A stretch of DNA of 64,000 nucleotides from Pseudomonadales bacterium (GCA_024234675.1 JACKNU010000002.1:186001-250000); one strand, 5' to 3'. Shown: positions 26,040-34,254, counted from the first letter of the stretch. A program made the numbers and translations. The notes: generated by a model from the sequence alone, not told the origin.

Positions 26040-27143
26040 CTAGAGGCGCATGGGCATAACAACATAGAGGGAATCGTCGGCGTCTGACTCTTCCAGCAGG
26101 GCGCTGCTGTTCGGGTCGGAAAGGGACAACTTGACCTGCTCGCCAGACAATACACCCAACACATCCAGCAGGTAGCTGACATTGAAGCCCACTTCCAGCG
26201 AATCCCCCTCGTAATCGACTGCGACCGCCTCTTCCGCCTCCTCCTGTTCAGGGTTGTTGGCAACGATATCAAGGGTGTCGGAGGTCAGTTTGAGCCGCAC
26301 ACCCCGGTATTTCTCGTTGGATAGAATCGCTGTGCGGGTGAAAGCCTGGCGCAGGTCCGTGCGCGAACCGAGCACTATCTTGTCAGGTGAACGGGGCAGG
26401 ACACGCTGGTAGTCAGGAAACTTGCCGTCCACGAGTTTGGAGGTAAAGGTGAAGTGCTGCGTGGTAGCCCGGATATGGTTGCTGCCGATGACGATAGCAA
26501 TATCAGCATCATCCTCCAGCAGCAACCGCGCCAGCTCGAGAACGCCTTTGCGAGGCAGGATCACCTGGGTGTCATCGCTGGCGTCGATCTTTCCCGAGAG
26601 GGTGCACATCGCCAGGCGATGGCCGTCAGTGGCCACCACCCGCAGGTGCTTGTCGCGAATCTCCCACAGCATACCGTTGAGATAGTAACGCACGTCCTGC
26701 TGGGCCATGGCGAAGCTGGTGCGATCGATAAGGCGCTTGAGCTGTCCCTGCTTTACCGTGAACTGGTGGGTCCCCATACTGTCCTCGACATTGGGAAACT
26801 CCCTGGCTGGCAGGGTGGAGAGCGTAAAGCGGCTGCGACCGGATTTAACCGTAACCTTGCTATCCTGCACGGTAAAATCGATATCTGCTCCTTCCGGGAG
26901 AGACTTGCAGATATCAACCAGTTTGCGAGCCGGCACGGTAACCTCACCTGAATCGCCGGCCCCGGACAACTGCACCCGGCCAACCAGTTCTACCTCCAGG
27001 TCGGTCCCGGTGAGCGACAGATGATCCCCGTCCAGCACCAGCAACACGTTTGCCAGTATCGGTAACGTTTGTCGACGCTCGACCACACCGGCTACAAGAT
27101 TCAACGGCTTTAGCAGCGCATCCCGCGAAATAGTGAACTTCAT
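26040..27143 (-). CDS. dnaN: DNA polymerase III beta subunit (sliding clamp)
   Basis: Ring-shaped processivity clamp tethering polymerases to DNA. 367 residues from the ATG at 27143 (MKFTISRDALLKPLN), which matches family starts; the frame stays open 7 codons upstream. Three repeated clamp domains are evident by length, and the C-terminal VVMPMRL is the conserved end lining the partner-binding pocket. It follows dnaA by 88 bases and precedes recF by 78. Confidence 0.98.
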   Translation of the reverse strand: MKFTISRDALLKPLNLVAGVVERRQTLPILANVLLVLDGDHLSLTGTDLEVELVGRVQLSGAGDSGEVTVPARKLVDICKSLPEGADIDFTVQDSKVTVKSGRSRFTLSTLPAREFPNVEDSMGTHQFTVKQGQLKRLIDRTSFAMAQQDVRYYLNGMLWEIRDKHLRVVATDGHRLAMCTLSGKIDASDDTQVILPRKGVLELARLLLEDDADIAIVIGSNHIRATTQHFTFTSKLVDGKFPDYQRVLPRSPDKIVLGSRTDLRQAFTRTAILSNEKYRGVRLKLTSDTLDIVANNPEQEEAEEAVAVDYEGDSLEVGFNVSYLLDVLGVLSGEQVKLSLSDPNSSALLEESDADDSLYVVMPMRL

Positions 27144-27207
27144 ATAACTGATATCCCTTCCCATCGATGGTGCTTATTGTTTATTTCGACCCGGTATTGT
27201 TCCGGTC

Positions 27208-27236
27208 CTTGATAACCCCGCGCGAAGATTATCAAG
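27208..27236 (-). repeat. Inverted repeat at the dnaA-dnaN junction
   Basis: 8-bp arms CTTGATAA and TTATCAAG with a 13-base loop. One arm covers the dnaA stop codon. No T tract follows, so it is not a classical terminator. It might act as an mRNA processing or attenuation structure. Confidence 0.4.
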
Positions 27237-28686
27237 TTGTGAGCGATCGCAACAGGTTTTTGTAATCTTCGCTAATATCGGAGTTAGTTTCGCGAAGTTC
27301 CTTGATTTTACGACATCCGTGCAGCACTGTCGTGTGGTCTCTGCCACCGAAGCTGTCACCGATTTCGGGGAGGCTGTGATTGGTTAATTCCTTGGCCAGG
27401 GCCATGGCTACCTGGCGGGGACGGGCGACTGACCGGCTGCGCCGTCGCGACATCAGGTCCGCTACTTTTATCTTGTAATACTCCGCCACAGTGCGCTGGA
27501 TATTATCCAGGCTGACCTGCTTGTCCTGCAGGGCCAGCAGATCCTTAAGGCTTTCCTTGACCAGATCCACATCGATTGGCTTGCCTATGAAGTGAGCGCT
27601 AGCTATCACTCTTTTAAGCGCGCCCTCTAGCTCTCTCACATTTGAGCGGATGCGTTGGGCGATAAAGAAAGCCGCATCGGGAGGCAGGTCTATGCGCGCC
27701 TGGGTGGCTTTTTTCATCAGGATGGCGACCCGGGTCTCGAGCTCGGGGGGCTCCACCGCCACGGTCAGGCCCCAGCCGAAACGCGATTTGAGGCGCTCCT
27801 CCAGGCCGTCGATTTCCTTGGGGTAGCGATCGCAGGTCAGGATCATCTGCTGGCCGCCTTCCAGCAGGGCATTGAAGGTGTGGAAAAACTCTTCCTGGGA
27901 CCTGTCTTTCTTGGCAAAAAACTGGATGTCATCGATCAGCAGGGCATCCACCGAGCGATAGTAGCGCTTGAAATCACTGATGGCGTTGAGCTGCAACGCC
28001 TTGACCATGTCCGCCACGAAGCGCTCGGAGTGCAGGTATACCACCCTGGCCTGGGGATTTGCCAGCTTCAGGGAGTTGCCGACGGCATGCATCAGGTGGG
28101 TTTTGCCCAGACCTACGCCGCCATACAGAAACAGCGGGTTGTATGAGTCACCGGGGTTCTGCGCTACCTGTTTGGCCGCTGCGAGGGCGAGCTGATTGGA
28201 TTTGCCCTCGATAAAATTGTCGAAGGTGTAATTCTCCACGAGGTGGGGCTGGTGTTGCAGCGAGCCTCCTACATCAACCTTGCGCACCGCTTCGACCCGG
28301 GGCTGGGCTGGCCGGATCGATTCCGCCCTGGCCGAGCCGCTGACTGCAAAACCGGAGATAGCGGGATGCACGCCAGCCCGGGCCTCCTGCTGCCGGGGCA
28401 ATTCCACCGCCGCGGGCCGGGTATCCACTGCAGCCTCCATATCGCCGGTCCCGATCTGCAGAATCACATCCATGACCTGCTCCTGGCCTACCTCCCGGAC
28501 CAGTTCGTTGATACGCTCGGCAAACTTGTCTGATACGAAGTCTCGTATAAATCGATTGGGGGCAAACAGGGTCAGGCAACGCCCATCGCTACTGGCTTGT
28601 AGCGGCCGTATCCAGGTGTTGAACTGTTGAGACGGCAACTCGTCGTGTAGCCGATTAATACACTGCTGCCATACTGCTTCAGGCAA
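27232..28686 (-). CDS. dnaA: Chromosomal replication initiator DnaA
   Basis: Binds DnaA boxes at oriC and melts the origin; AAA+ ATPase. 484 residues if started at the TTG at 28686 (reading MPEAVWQQCINRL), which puts the start where relatives have it (about five residues before WQQC) and has AAGGGG 6 bases upstream. The frame is open to another TTG at 28740, adding 18 residues unlike the family. Domain I (about 1-85), a Pro/Ala/Arg-rich linker, AAA+ with Walker A GGVGLGKTH (about 190) and LLIDDIQFF (about 245), then domain IV with the DnaA-box signature GGRDHTTVLHGCRKI. Confidence 0.97.
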   Translation of the reverse strand: MPEAVWQQCINRLHDELPSQQFNTWIRPLQASSDGRCLTLFAPNRFIRDFVSDKFAERINELVREVGQEQVMDVILQIGTGDMEAAVDTRPAAVELPRQQEARAGVHPAISGFAVSGSARAESIRPAQPRVEAVRKVDVGGSLQHQPHLVENYTFDNFIEGKSNQLALAAAKQVAQNPGDSYNPLFLYGGVGLGKTHLMHAVGNSLKLANPQARVVYLHSERFVADMVKALQLNAISDFKRYYRSVDALLIDDIQFFAKKDRSQEEFFHTFNALLEGGQQMILTCDRYPKEIDGLEERLKSRFGWGLTVAVEPPELETRVAILMKKATQARIDLPPDAAFFIAQRIRSNVRELEGALKRVIASAHFIGKPIDVDLVKESLKDLLALQDKQVSLDNIQRTVAEYYKIKVADLMSRRRSRSVARPRQVAMALAKELTNHSLPEIGDSFGGRDHTTVLHGCRKIKELRETNSDISEDYKNLLRSLTT

Positions 28687-28812
28687 AGGGGACCCCTTGA
28701 AGCTGGTCGCGCGACCAGTCTCCCTGCAAGTGAGAAACAAAGAAATAGAGTTTTTTATTAACTGCCGGGGCTCGCCCGATCAGTGCCGATATAATAACCC
28801 CGGACTGAAGAC

Positions 28813-28821
28813 TTATCCACA
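28813..28821 (+). other. DnaA box
   Basis: Perfect TTATCCACA, at the dnaA side of the AT-rich block. Confidence 0.8.
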
Positions 28822-28931
28822 AAAATAGGCGACGGATCGAGAATTTTTTATTTATTAATTATCAATATCTTAGCTTATTTCTGATTGTTTTTTATACTAG
28901 AAAGCAAATTTCTGTTCGGAATAAGTCTATC

Positions 28932-28940
28932 TGTGGATAA
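28932..28940 (-). other. DnaA box
   Basis: Perfect TTATCCACA on the minus strand, at the rpmH side of the AT-rich block, facing the first box. Confidence 0.8.
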
Positions 28941-29017
28941 CATGTGTATATATATTGGAAAATGTGTGTGCTGATGGCCGCAGGGCCCGCCGTTGCAGGA
29001 TCTTGGGGCAAGGGAAA

Positions 29018-29062
29018 CAGGCGCCTGAACAGGCCGGCATGATCCGGCGCCTGTGCGGCGCC
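29018..29062. repeat. GGCGCC repeats beside oriC
   Basis: Three GGCGCC copies (29020-29025, 29046-29051, 29057-29062), the first two within GGCGCCTG. The first is part of the 10-bp palindrome CAGGCGCCTG (29018-29027), and the last two form a short hairpin. Role unknown. Confidence 0.4.
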
Positions 29063-29087
29063 AGAATCGGGGCGCTGCGGGCAATAG

Positions 29088-29099
29088 GGTAATATTACC
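29088..29099. promoter_or_regulatory. Perfect palindrome upstream of the rpmH promoter
   Basis: 12-bp perfect palindrome GGTAATATTACC, 10 bases before the rpmH -35 box. Possible regulator site; no known regulator assigned. Confidence 0.35.
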
Positions 29100-29109
29100 G
29101 CCAGCGCGA

Positions 29110-29138
29110 TTGAATTAGCCCCGGCATTTCACTAGAAT
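29110..29138 (+). promoter_or_regulatory. rpmH sigma70 promoter
   Basis: TTGAAT (29110-29115), 17-base spacer, TAGAAT (29133-29138). The start of transcription would be near 29145, about 80 bases before the rpmH ATG. Confidence 0.65.
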
Positions 29139-29225
29139 ACCCCACCTTTTTTCCGGCCACCGACTGCGACCTGTCACTATGGCGCATCGCAGTCTCAGGC
29201 ACGAACTTGCTCTGGAAACCCAGTT

Positions 29226-29360
29226 ATGAAAAGAACCTTTCAGCCCAGCGTCATCAAGCGCGCTCGCACCCATGGCTTCCGCGCCCGTATGGCAACCAGG
29301 GGTGGTCGCCAGGTCATCAATCGTCGTCGCGCCCGGGGCCGCAAGCGCCTGGCACTCTGA
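29226..29360 (+). CDS. rpmH: 50S ribosomal protein L34
   Basis: 44 residues, starting MKRTFQPSVIKRARTHGFR and ending GRKRLAL, a full and typical L34, very basic. It is the first gene of the rpmH-rnpA-yidD-yidC-mnmE run transcribed away from dnaA. The start codon is directly preceded by CTCTGGAAACCCAGTT, with only a weak GGA as ribosome-binding site. Confidence 0.98.
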   Translation: MKRTFQPSVIKRARTHGFRARMATRGGRQVINRRRARGRKRLAL

Positions 29361-29368
29361 AGCGGTTA

Positions 29369-29767
29369 GTGGAGGGGAGTGAGCCCGATGGCCGTTTTCC
29401 CAAGGCCAAGCGCTTACTCAACGCCGGGGACTACAGCCGGGTATTCGACCAGGCGGATGCCAAGGCCTCGCACAAGTACCTGCTGTTACTGGCCAGGCAA
29501 AACAGCGGGGCAGAACACCGCCTCGGTCTGGTCATAGCGAAGAAAAACGTTCGCCTGGCGGTACAGCGCAACCGCATAAAGCGCATCGCCAGAGAGTTTT
29601 TCCGCACCCTGCCCGCAAGTGAACCGTCGCTGGACGTGGTGCTGCTGACGCGCCGGGGCATAGACCAGTTGGATAATGCGGAGCTATCCACTATATTGCA
29701 GCAGCAGTGGCAGAAACTGGGCCGTCACTTCCCCAAGCCAGAACCAGAGACCAGCCGGGACCGCTAA
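29369..29767 (+). CDS. rnpA: Ribonuclease P protein component
   Basis: Protein cofactor of RNase P, which matures tRNA 5' ends. 132 residues if started at the GTG at 29369, 8 bases after the rpmH stop. The family core is clear: FPKAKRLLNAGDYSRVFDQ at the N-terminus and the RNR signature KKNVRLAVQRNRIKRIAREFFR. The frame is open upstream across all of rpmH, but no plausible start exists there that would fit the family. Ends in TAATG, where its stop overlaps the yidD ATG. Confidence 0.95.
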   Translation: MEGSEPDGRFPKAKRLLNAGDYSRVFDQADAKASHKYLLLLARQNSGAEHRLGLVIAKKNVRLAVQRNRIKRIAREFFRTLPASEPSLDVVLLTRRGIDQLDNAELSTILQQQWQKLGRHFPKPEPETSRDR

Positions 29768-29994
29768 TGCGCCGCTTGTTCATATTCCTGATTGACTGCT
29801 ACAAGAACTGTCTGAGTCCCTTACTGGGCAATCACTGCCGTTTTTACCCCAGTTGTTCCAGCTACGCCCGGGAAGCTATAGCCTCGCATGGTGTTGTACG
29901 CGGCAGTTATCTGACCCTGGCCAGACTGGCCAAATGCCACCCCTGGCACGAAGGCGGTGTCGACCCCGTTCCTCCCTGCCCGCACTCACACTAG
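29767..29994 (+). CDS. yidD: Membrane protein insertion efficiency factor YidD
   Basis: 75 residues, starting MRRLFIFLIDCYKNCLSPLLG and carrying the family block CRFYPSCSSYAREAI and the C-terminal KCHPWHEGGVDPVPP. The three clustered cysteines are typical. Small membrane-associated helper of YidC-dependent insertion. It overlaps the rnpA stop by one base and lies just before yidC, the usual arrangement. Confidence 0.97.
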   Translation: MRRLFIFLIDCYKNCLSPLLGNHCRFYPSCSSYAREAIASHGVVRGSYLTLARLAKCHPWHEGGVDPVPPCPHSH

Positions 29995-30009
29995 AACAAA
30001 GAATTTATT

Positions 30010-31713
30010 ATGGATTTGCAACGCTCATTGCTGATCGGCGCCATTGCCGTACTGTCCTTCATGTTGCTCACCAAGTGGGTAGACTTCAAGGACAGCAGGG
30101 CCACTCCGCAAGTGCAGGAAAGCAGTCGCTTGTCGGCTGCCGCAGAGACCGAAGCGCCGAGCCTGGGCGACCAGGCTGTTGCCAGCACGTCGGACAGTGA
30201 GGAGGATCTCCCCCAACTCGCCGATGCCCAGGCGCAGGTTGAAGTCGAGCCCGTCATCGATAGCGGCAAGGAGCGAGTAGTCCAGGTCTATACCGACGTG
30301 CTGCAACTCGCCATCGACCTGGAAGGTGGCGACATCATCGAGCTGGATCTGCCGAAGTACCCGGCCCGCATCGATACCCCGGATGTCCCTTACGTGCTGC
30401 TTGAAGATAACAGCACCCGCGTTTACGTTGCCCAGAGCGGACTGATCGGGCCCGATGGTATCGACCGCAACGGACGACCCACCTACAGCACCGCTTCTTC
30501 TATTTATAGGCTGGGTGAAAACAGTGACAACCTGGTAGTCGACCTCAGCTGGCAGAACGACCAGGGGATCAAGATCACCAAACGGTTTTCATTCACCCGT
30601 GGCGACTACCTGATACAGGTCGATTACCTGATCGACAATGGCAGTGACAGTCGCTGGCAGGCCAATATGTTTGGGCAACTCAAGCGGGACAGCAGTCCGG
30701 CCCCCTCCGCCAGCGCCTCGGGCGGCATGGGGCTGGCGCCTTTCCTGGGCGCGGCCACCACCCAACCGGATGAACACTTTACCAAGTTCACCTTCGAGGA
30801 CATGAAGGAAGATCCCTTCAAAGCCAACCTGCCCGGCGGCTGGATTGCCATGATCCAGCACTACTTCCTCAGCGCCTGGATACCCAATCCCGACCAGAGT
30901 CACACCTACAGCACGCGGGTCACCAAGAGCGGTTTCAATATTGCCGGCTTCACCAGTCCCGCCCTGGTGCTGGACCCGGGCCAGCAGGGCGAAACCGGGG
31001 CGGAGTTCTATGCGGGTCCCAAGGACCAGTATCGCCTGAAGGAAATCTCGCCCTATCTGGAGCTCAGCGTGGATTACGGATGGCTGTGGTGGATTGCCCA
31101 GCCCCTGTTCTGGCTGTTGACCAAGATCCATGCCCTGGTGGGCAACTGGGGCGTCGCCATCATCCTGCTGACGGTGCTGATCAAGGCCGCCTTTTTCAAA
31201 CTGTCCGCTACCAGCTACAAGTCCATGGCCAACATGCGCCGTGTGCAACCGAAAATGCAGGAGATTCGGGAGCAGTACGCCGAGGACAAACAGAAACAGT
31301 CACAGGCCATGATGGACCTGTACCGCAAGGAAAAAATCAATCCCATGGGAGGCTGCCTGCCCATCCTGGTACAGATGCCGGTCTTCATCGCCCTCTACTG
31401 GACCCTGATGGAAAGCGTCGAACTGCGCCAGGCCCCCTTCATCCTGTGGATCAAGGACCTGTCGGTCATGGATCCCTATTTCGTGCTGCCGCTGATGATG
31501 GGCGCCAGCATGTATTTCATGCAGAAACTCAACCCACCACCACCGGACCCCATGCAGGCCAAGATCATGCAGTGGATGCCCGTGGTCTTCACCTTCTTCT
31601 TCCTCTGGTTCCCCGCGGGCCTGGTCCTGTACTGGGTGGTGAACAACCTGCTGTCCATGGCCCAGCAGTACGTGATCACCAGGCAGATAGAAGGCCAGGC
31701 AAGTAAATCCTGA
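30010..31713 (+). CDS. yidC: Membrane protein insertase YidC
   Basis: Inserts membrane proteins alone or with SecYEG; substrates include the ATP synthase c subunit encoded at 46721. 567 residues: N-terminal helix (about 5-22), a large periplasmic P1 domain (about 60-345), then the conserved core with five helices. The core includes VLIKAAFFKLSATSYKSMANMR with the hydrophilic-groove Lys position, the PKMQEIREQY hairpin and NPMGGCLPILVQMPVFIALY. Its TGA stop overlaps the proposed CTG start of mnmE. Confidence 0.98.
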   Translation: MDLQRSLLIGAIAVLSFMLLTKWVDFKDSRATPQVQESSRLSAAAETEAPSLGDQAVASTSDSEEDLPQLADAQAQVEVEPVIDSGKERVVQVYTDVLQLAIDLEGGDIIELDLPKYPARIDTPDVPYVLLEDNSTRVYVAQSGLIGPDGIDRNGRPTYSTASSIYRLGENSDNLVVDLSWQNDQGIKITKRFSFTRGDYLIQVDYLIDNGSDSRWQANMFGQLKRDSSPAPSASASGGMGLAPFLGAATTQPDEHFTKFTFEDMKEDPFKANLPGGWIAMIQHYFLSAWIPNPDQSHTYSTRVTKSGFNIAGFTSPALVLDPGQQGETGAEFYAGPKDQYRLKEISPYLELSVDYGWLWWIAQPLFWLLTKIHALVGNWGVAIILLTVLIKAAFFKLSATSYKSMANMRRVQPKMQEIREQYAEDKQKQSQAMMDLYRKEKINPMGGCLPILVQMPVFIALYWTLMESVELRQAPFILWIKDLSVMDPYFVLPLMMGASMYFMQKLNPPPPDPMQAKIMQWMPVVFTFFFLWFPAGLVLYWVVNNLLSMAQQYVITRQIEGQASKS

Positions 31714-33071
31714 TCGACCAGGACACCATCGCGGCTGTCGCAACGGCACCGGGTCGCGGCGGGGTCGGCATTATCCGCATTTCCGGACCGGCCGCCAGAG
31801 GCATAGGCGAGGCGATAACGTCCGTACGGCTGACGCCCCGGCACGCCCATTTCTGCTCTTTTCGCAGCCGGGAAGAGACCTTGCTGGACACCGGTATCGC
31901 GCTGTACTTCCCCGCGCCGCACTCCTTTACCGGCGAGGATGTTGTCGAACTGCAGGCCCACGGCGGACCAGTGATACTGGATTTGCTGCTGCGGGATGTG
32001 TGTCGTCGCGGTGCCAGGCAGGCGGGGCCCGGGGAGTTTTCCCAACGGGCCTACCTGAACGACAAGCTGGATCTGACCCAGGCGGAGGCGATTGCCGACC
32101 TGATCAACAGCAGTACTGAACAGGCAGCCCTGAATGCGAGTCGCTCCCTGCAGGGCGAATTTTCCAGCAAAATAGATCAGCTGGTAGCGATGGTCACACA
32201 ACTGCGGGTTTACGTGGAGGCCGCCATCGACTTTCCCGAGGAGGAAATCGACTTTATCCAGGAGGGCCAGGTAGCGGCGCAGCTGGCGGGTATTATCGAA
32301 CAGTTGCAGGCGGTGCTGACACAGGCCAGGCAGGGTAGCCTGCTCCGTGAAGGCATGAAACTGGTCATTGCCGGTAAACCCAATGCCGGCAAATCCAGCC
32401 TGCTGAATGCCCTCGCCGGCGTCGACACGGCTATAGTTACCGCCATTGCCGGCACCACCCGGGACGTACTGCGCGAGCATATCCAGCTCGACGGGATGCC
32501 CCTGCATGTTGTCGATACCGCCGGATTGCGCGACAGCGACGATGAAGTGGAGCGTGAAGGTATCAGGCGCGCCCGGGAAGAAATTGCCTCGGCTGACCGG
32601 ATTCTGCTGGTGATAGACAGCAGCGACCCGGACGCTGCCGACATGGACGCCCTGCTCCCGGCAGAGATACGCGACCAGGTGCGCGCTATTCCCGTCACCC
32701 TGGTCCACAACAAATGCGACCTGTCCGGGCGCCAGCCCGGGGTTGAAACACTGCATCGTTACACAAGTGTCACCCTGTCCGCCACCAGCGGCGCAGGGCT
32801 GGAGTTGCTGAAAAAACACCTCAAGGACAGTATGGGCTTCAGTGACCCCGGCGAGGGTACCTTCAGCGCCCGTCGCCGTCACTTGCAGGCCCTGGAATCG
32901 GCACTGGGCTTCCTGCTCGCGGGTCAATCGCAACTTGCTGGCGCGGGCGCCGGCGAACTGCTGGCGGAAGACCTGCGAGCCTGTCAGCAGGCGCTGGGGG
33001 AAATCACTGGGGCCGTCAGCAGTGATGAGTTGCTTGGCAATATTTTTTCCAGTTTCTGTATCGGTAAATAA
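31710..33071 (+). CDS. mnmE: tRNA modification GTPase MnmE, probable CTG start
   Basis: With MnmG, it makes the cmnm5 modification at U34 of certain tRNAs. N-terminal formyl-THF-binding domain (PGRGGVGIIRISG near residue 12), helical domain, and a G domain with GKPNAGKSS (about 222), GTTRD, DTAGL and NKCD; the C-terminus ends in the family CIGK. No ATG, GTG or TTG precedes the conserved N-terminus: after an in-frame TAA (31704-31706) come only ATC, CTG and ATC. The CTG at 31710 gives 453 residues and aligns exactly with the E. coli start (MSDNDTI versus MIDQDTI). The first conventional start, TTG at 31881, would delete most of domain 1. Confidence 0.93.
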   Translation: MIDQDTIAAVATAPGRGGVGIIRISGPAARGIGEAITSVRLTPRHAHFCSFRSREETLLDTGIALYFPAPHSFTGEDVVELQAHGGPVILDLLLRDVCRRGARQAGPGEFSQRAYLNDKLDLTQAEAIADLINSSTEQAALNASRSLQGEFSSKIDQLVAMVTQLRVYVEAAIDFPEEEIDFIQEGQVAAQLAGIIEQLQAVLTQARQGSLLREGMKLVIAGKPNAGKSSLLNALAGVDTAIVTAIAGTTRDVLREHIQLDGMPLHVVDTAGLRDSDDEVEREGIRRAREEIASADRILLVIDSSDPDAADMDALLPAEIRDQVRAIPVTLVHNKCDLSGRQPGVETLHRYTSVTLSATSGAGLELLKKHLKDSMGFSDPGEGTFSARRRHLQALESALGFLLAGQSQLAGAGAGELLAEDLRACQQALGEITGAVSSDELLGNIFSSFCIGK

Positions 33072-33093
33072 ACAGTCACAGGACAGGAACAGC

Positions 33094-33102
33094 TTATCCA
33101 CA
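33094..33102 (+). other. DnaA box downstream of mnmE
   Basis: Perfect TTATCCACA, 23 bases after the mnmE stop codon. Confidence 0.65.
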
Positions 33103-33424
33103 TAATCGCGATATTCGGGATAGTCCCTCGCAGTTCATCACCAGCTTGATAACAGGCAATCACCGCAACATCCCCGGTGGCAAGATAGTCCCGCGGTTCT
33201 GTTGGAAAACCACGGGATAAACCCTTGGCCAGTCCGGCAATGAAATGTGGACAAGCGTCGCAGCCCGGCCGCGGCGGAATTTGCTCCACAGCAAAACGCC
33301 TTTCATCAACAACTACGCCACGCTTTTTCACCGCCAGGCCAAGTGTTTATGGCGGTACTTATCATGGCGCTATCTTATTGTTTTTACGATTAAAAGCAGG
33401 CTTATCCCAGGGCAATGGGGCGGC

Positions 33425-33470
33425 TAGTAATTACTACAACGATAATTCTATATATACCTACATATATATA
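33425..33470. repeat. AT-rich palindromes (TAGTAATTACTA and TATATATA pair)
   Basis: A perfect 12-bp palindrome at 33425-33436 and two TATATATA copies (33449-33456, 33463-33470) around CCTACA. This is the most AT-rich stretch outside the oriC candidate. It could be an unwinding element or the promoter region of the DsbA-family gene. Confidence 0.45.
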
Positions 33471-33550
33471 AATTACTTACTTGGTAAGAGATTTCTCGGT
33501 TGCAGTATTGTGTTGCCAGGGACGATGGAAACTCCTAACCTAGGTCCGCT

Positions 33551-34225
33551 ATGCAAAGTGCCGAACCACATCAACCACCCCCCCTGCGCATCGATATCGT
33601 TTCGGATGTGGTGTGCCCCTGGTGCATTATCGGCTACCGGCAATTGCAACGCGCCCTGGCCCAGTTGCCCGGTGTTTTTGCTGTGCAGATCCACTGGCAA
33701 CCCTTCGAGTTGAACCCGCATATGCCCCCGGAAGGCCAGGAGTTACGCGAGCACCTGGCGCAAAAATACGGGACCTCGCCACAACAGAGCCAGGCGGCCA
33801 GACAACGCCTGACGGAGTTGGGTGACTCCCTGGGCTTTCACTTCGATTACTACGATGGCATGCGCATTTACAACACCTTTTCGGCTCACCAGCTGTTGCA
33901 CTGGGCCGGGGAGCAGGGACGGCAAACTGAATTGAAGCTGGCGCTGTTCGAGGCATTTTTCAGCCGCCGGGAAAATGTCGGCGACAGCGAGCTGCTTGCC
34001 GCCGTGGCGGGTCGGGTTGGGCTGGATAGCGATGAAGCACGCCGGGTGCTGGCCGGCGGTGTGTATGCGCAGGCTGTGCGGACCGAGCAGGCGCGCTGGC
34101 TGGAGCGAGAGGTGCACGCTGTGCCCATGTTTTTTCTTAACGATAGTTACGGTATTCCCGGCGCCCAGGAGCCGACGACTTTCCTGCGTGTACTCGAAAA
34201 ATTGCGGAGCAGGGCGTCAGGGTAA
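33551..34225 (+). CDS. DsbA-family (FrnE-like) oxidoreductase
   Basis: 224 residues with a thioredoxin-fold CPWC active site at 22-25 (SDVVCPWCIIGYRQL) and the cis-Pro loop VHAVPMFFLN near 190. The helical insertion and the lack of a signal peptide place it with the cytoplasmic FrnE/2-hydroxychromene-2-carboxylate isomerase-like DsbA group. These are usually thiol-disulfide oxidoreductases; the partner is unknown. The ribosome-binding site is weak. It is the first gene of the accessory block and converges on the thioesterase pair. Confidence 0.88.
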   Translation: MQSAEPHQPPPLRIDIVSDVVCPWCIIGYRQLQRALAQLPGVFAVQIHWQPFELNPHMPPEGQELREHLAQKYGTSPQQSQAARQRLTELGDSLGFHFDYYDGMRIYNTFSAHQLLHWAGEQGRQTELKLALFEAFFSRRENVGDSELLAAVAGRVGLDSDEARRVLAGGVYAQAVRTEQARWLEREVHAVPMFFLNDSYGIPGAQEPTTFLRVLEKLRSRASG

Positions 34226-34254
34226 GCCCCGGACCGGTACCGAAGCGGCGCCTC

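Larger units (their letters stand above)
28687..29225. other. oriC: Candidate origin of replication (oriC), dnaA-rpmH intergenic region
   Basis: No gene. Two perfect DnaA boxes (TTATCCACA, 28813-28821 plus; 28932-28940 minus) flank a very AT-rich block (about 28841-28930) suitable as the unwinding element. A TATACACA-like near-box lies at 28943-28950. Gene direction switches here from minus (gyrB-recF-dnaN-dnaA) to plus (rpmH onward), and Pseudomonas oriC is at the same place. From about 29018 the region becomes GC-rich with three GGCGCC copies, then the rpmH promoter. Only two perfect boxes are visible, fewer than in well-studied origins. Confidence 0.75.
33072..33550. other. AT-rich intergenic region with DnaA box after mnmE
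   Basis: About 480 bases without a gene. It contains a perfect DnaA box (33094-33102), a one-mismatch box TGTGGACAA (33246-33254), further GGGATAA-like partial boxes, the 12-bp palindrome TAGTAATTACTA (33425-33436) and an AT-rich tract with TATATATA inverted repeats (33449-33470). It marks the left boundary of the accessory block between mnmE and mnmG. Confidence 0.6.

Noticed and set aside
28687..28740. Longer DnaA starting at TTG 28740
   Set aside because: The extra 18 residues do not resemble DnaA N-termini, while TTG 28686 matches the family start and has a suitable ribosome-binding site.
29207..29368. Upstream extension of the rnpA frame across the whole of rpmH, as in Thermus where rpmH is nested in rnpA
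   Set aside because: The extension has no similarity to RnpA, and open alternative frames are common in GC-rich DNA. The GTG at 29369 fits the family length.
31881..33071. MnmE starting at the TTG at 31881
   Set aside because: It would remove the conserved formyl-THF-binding N-terminus, whose codons are intact upstream.
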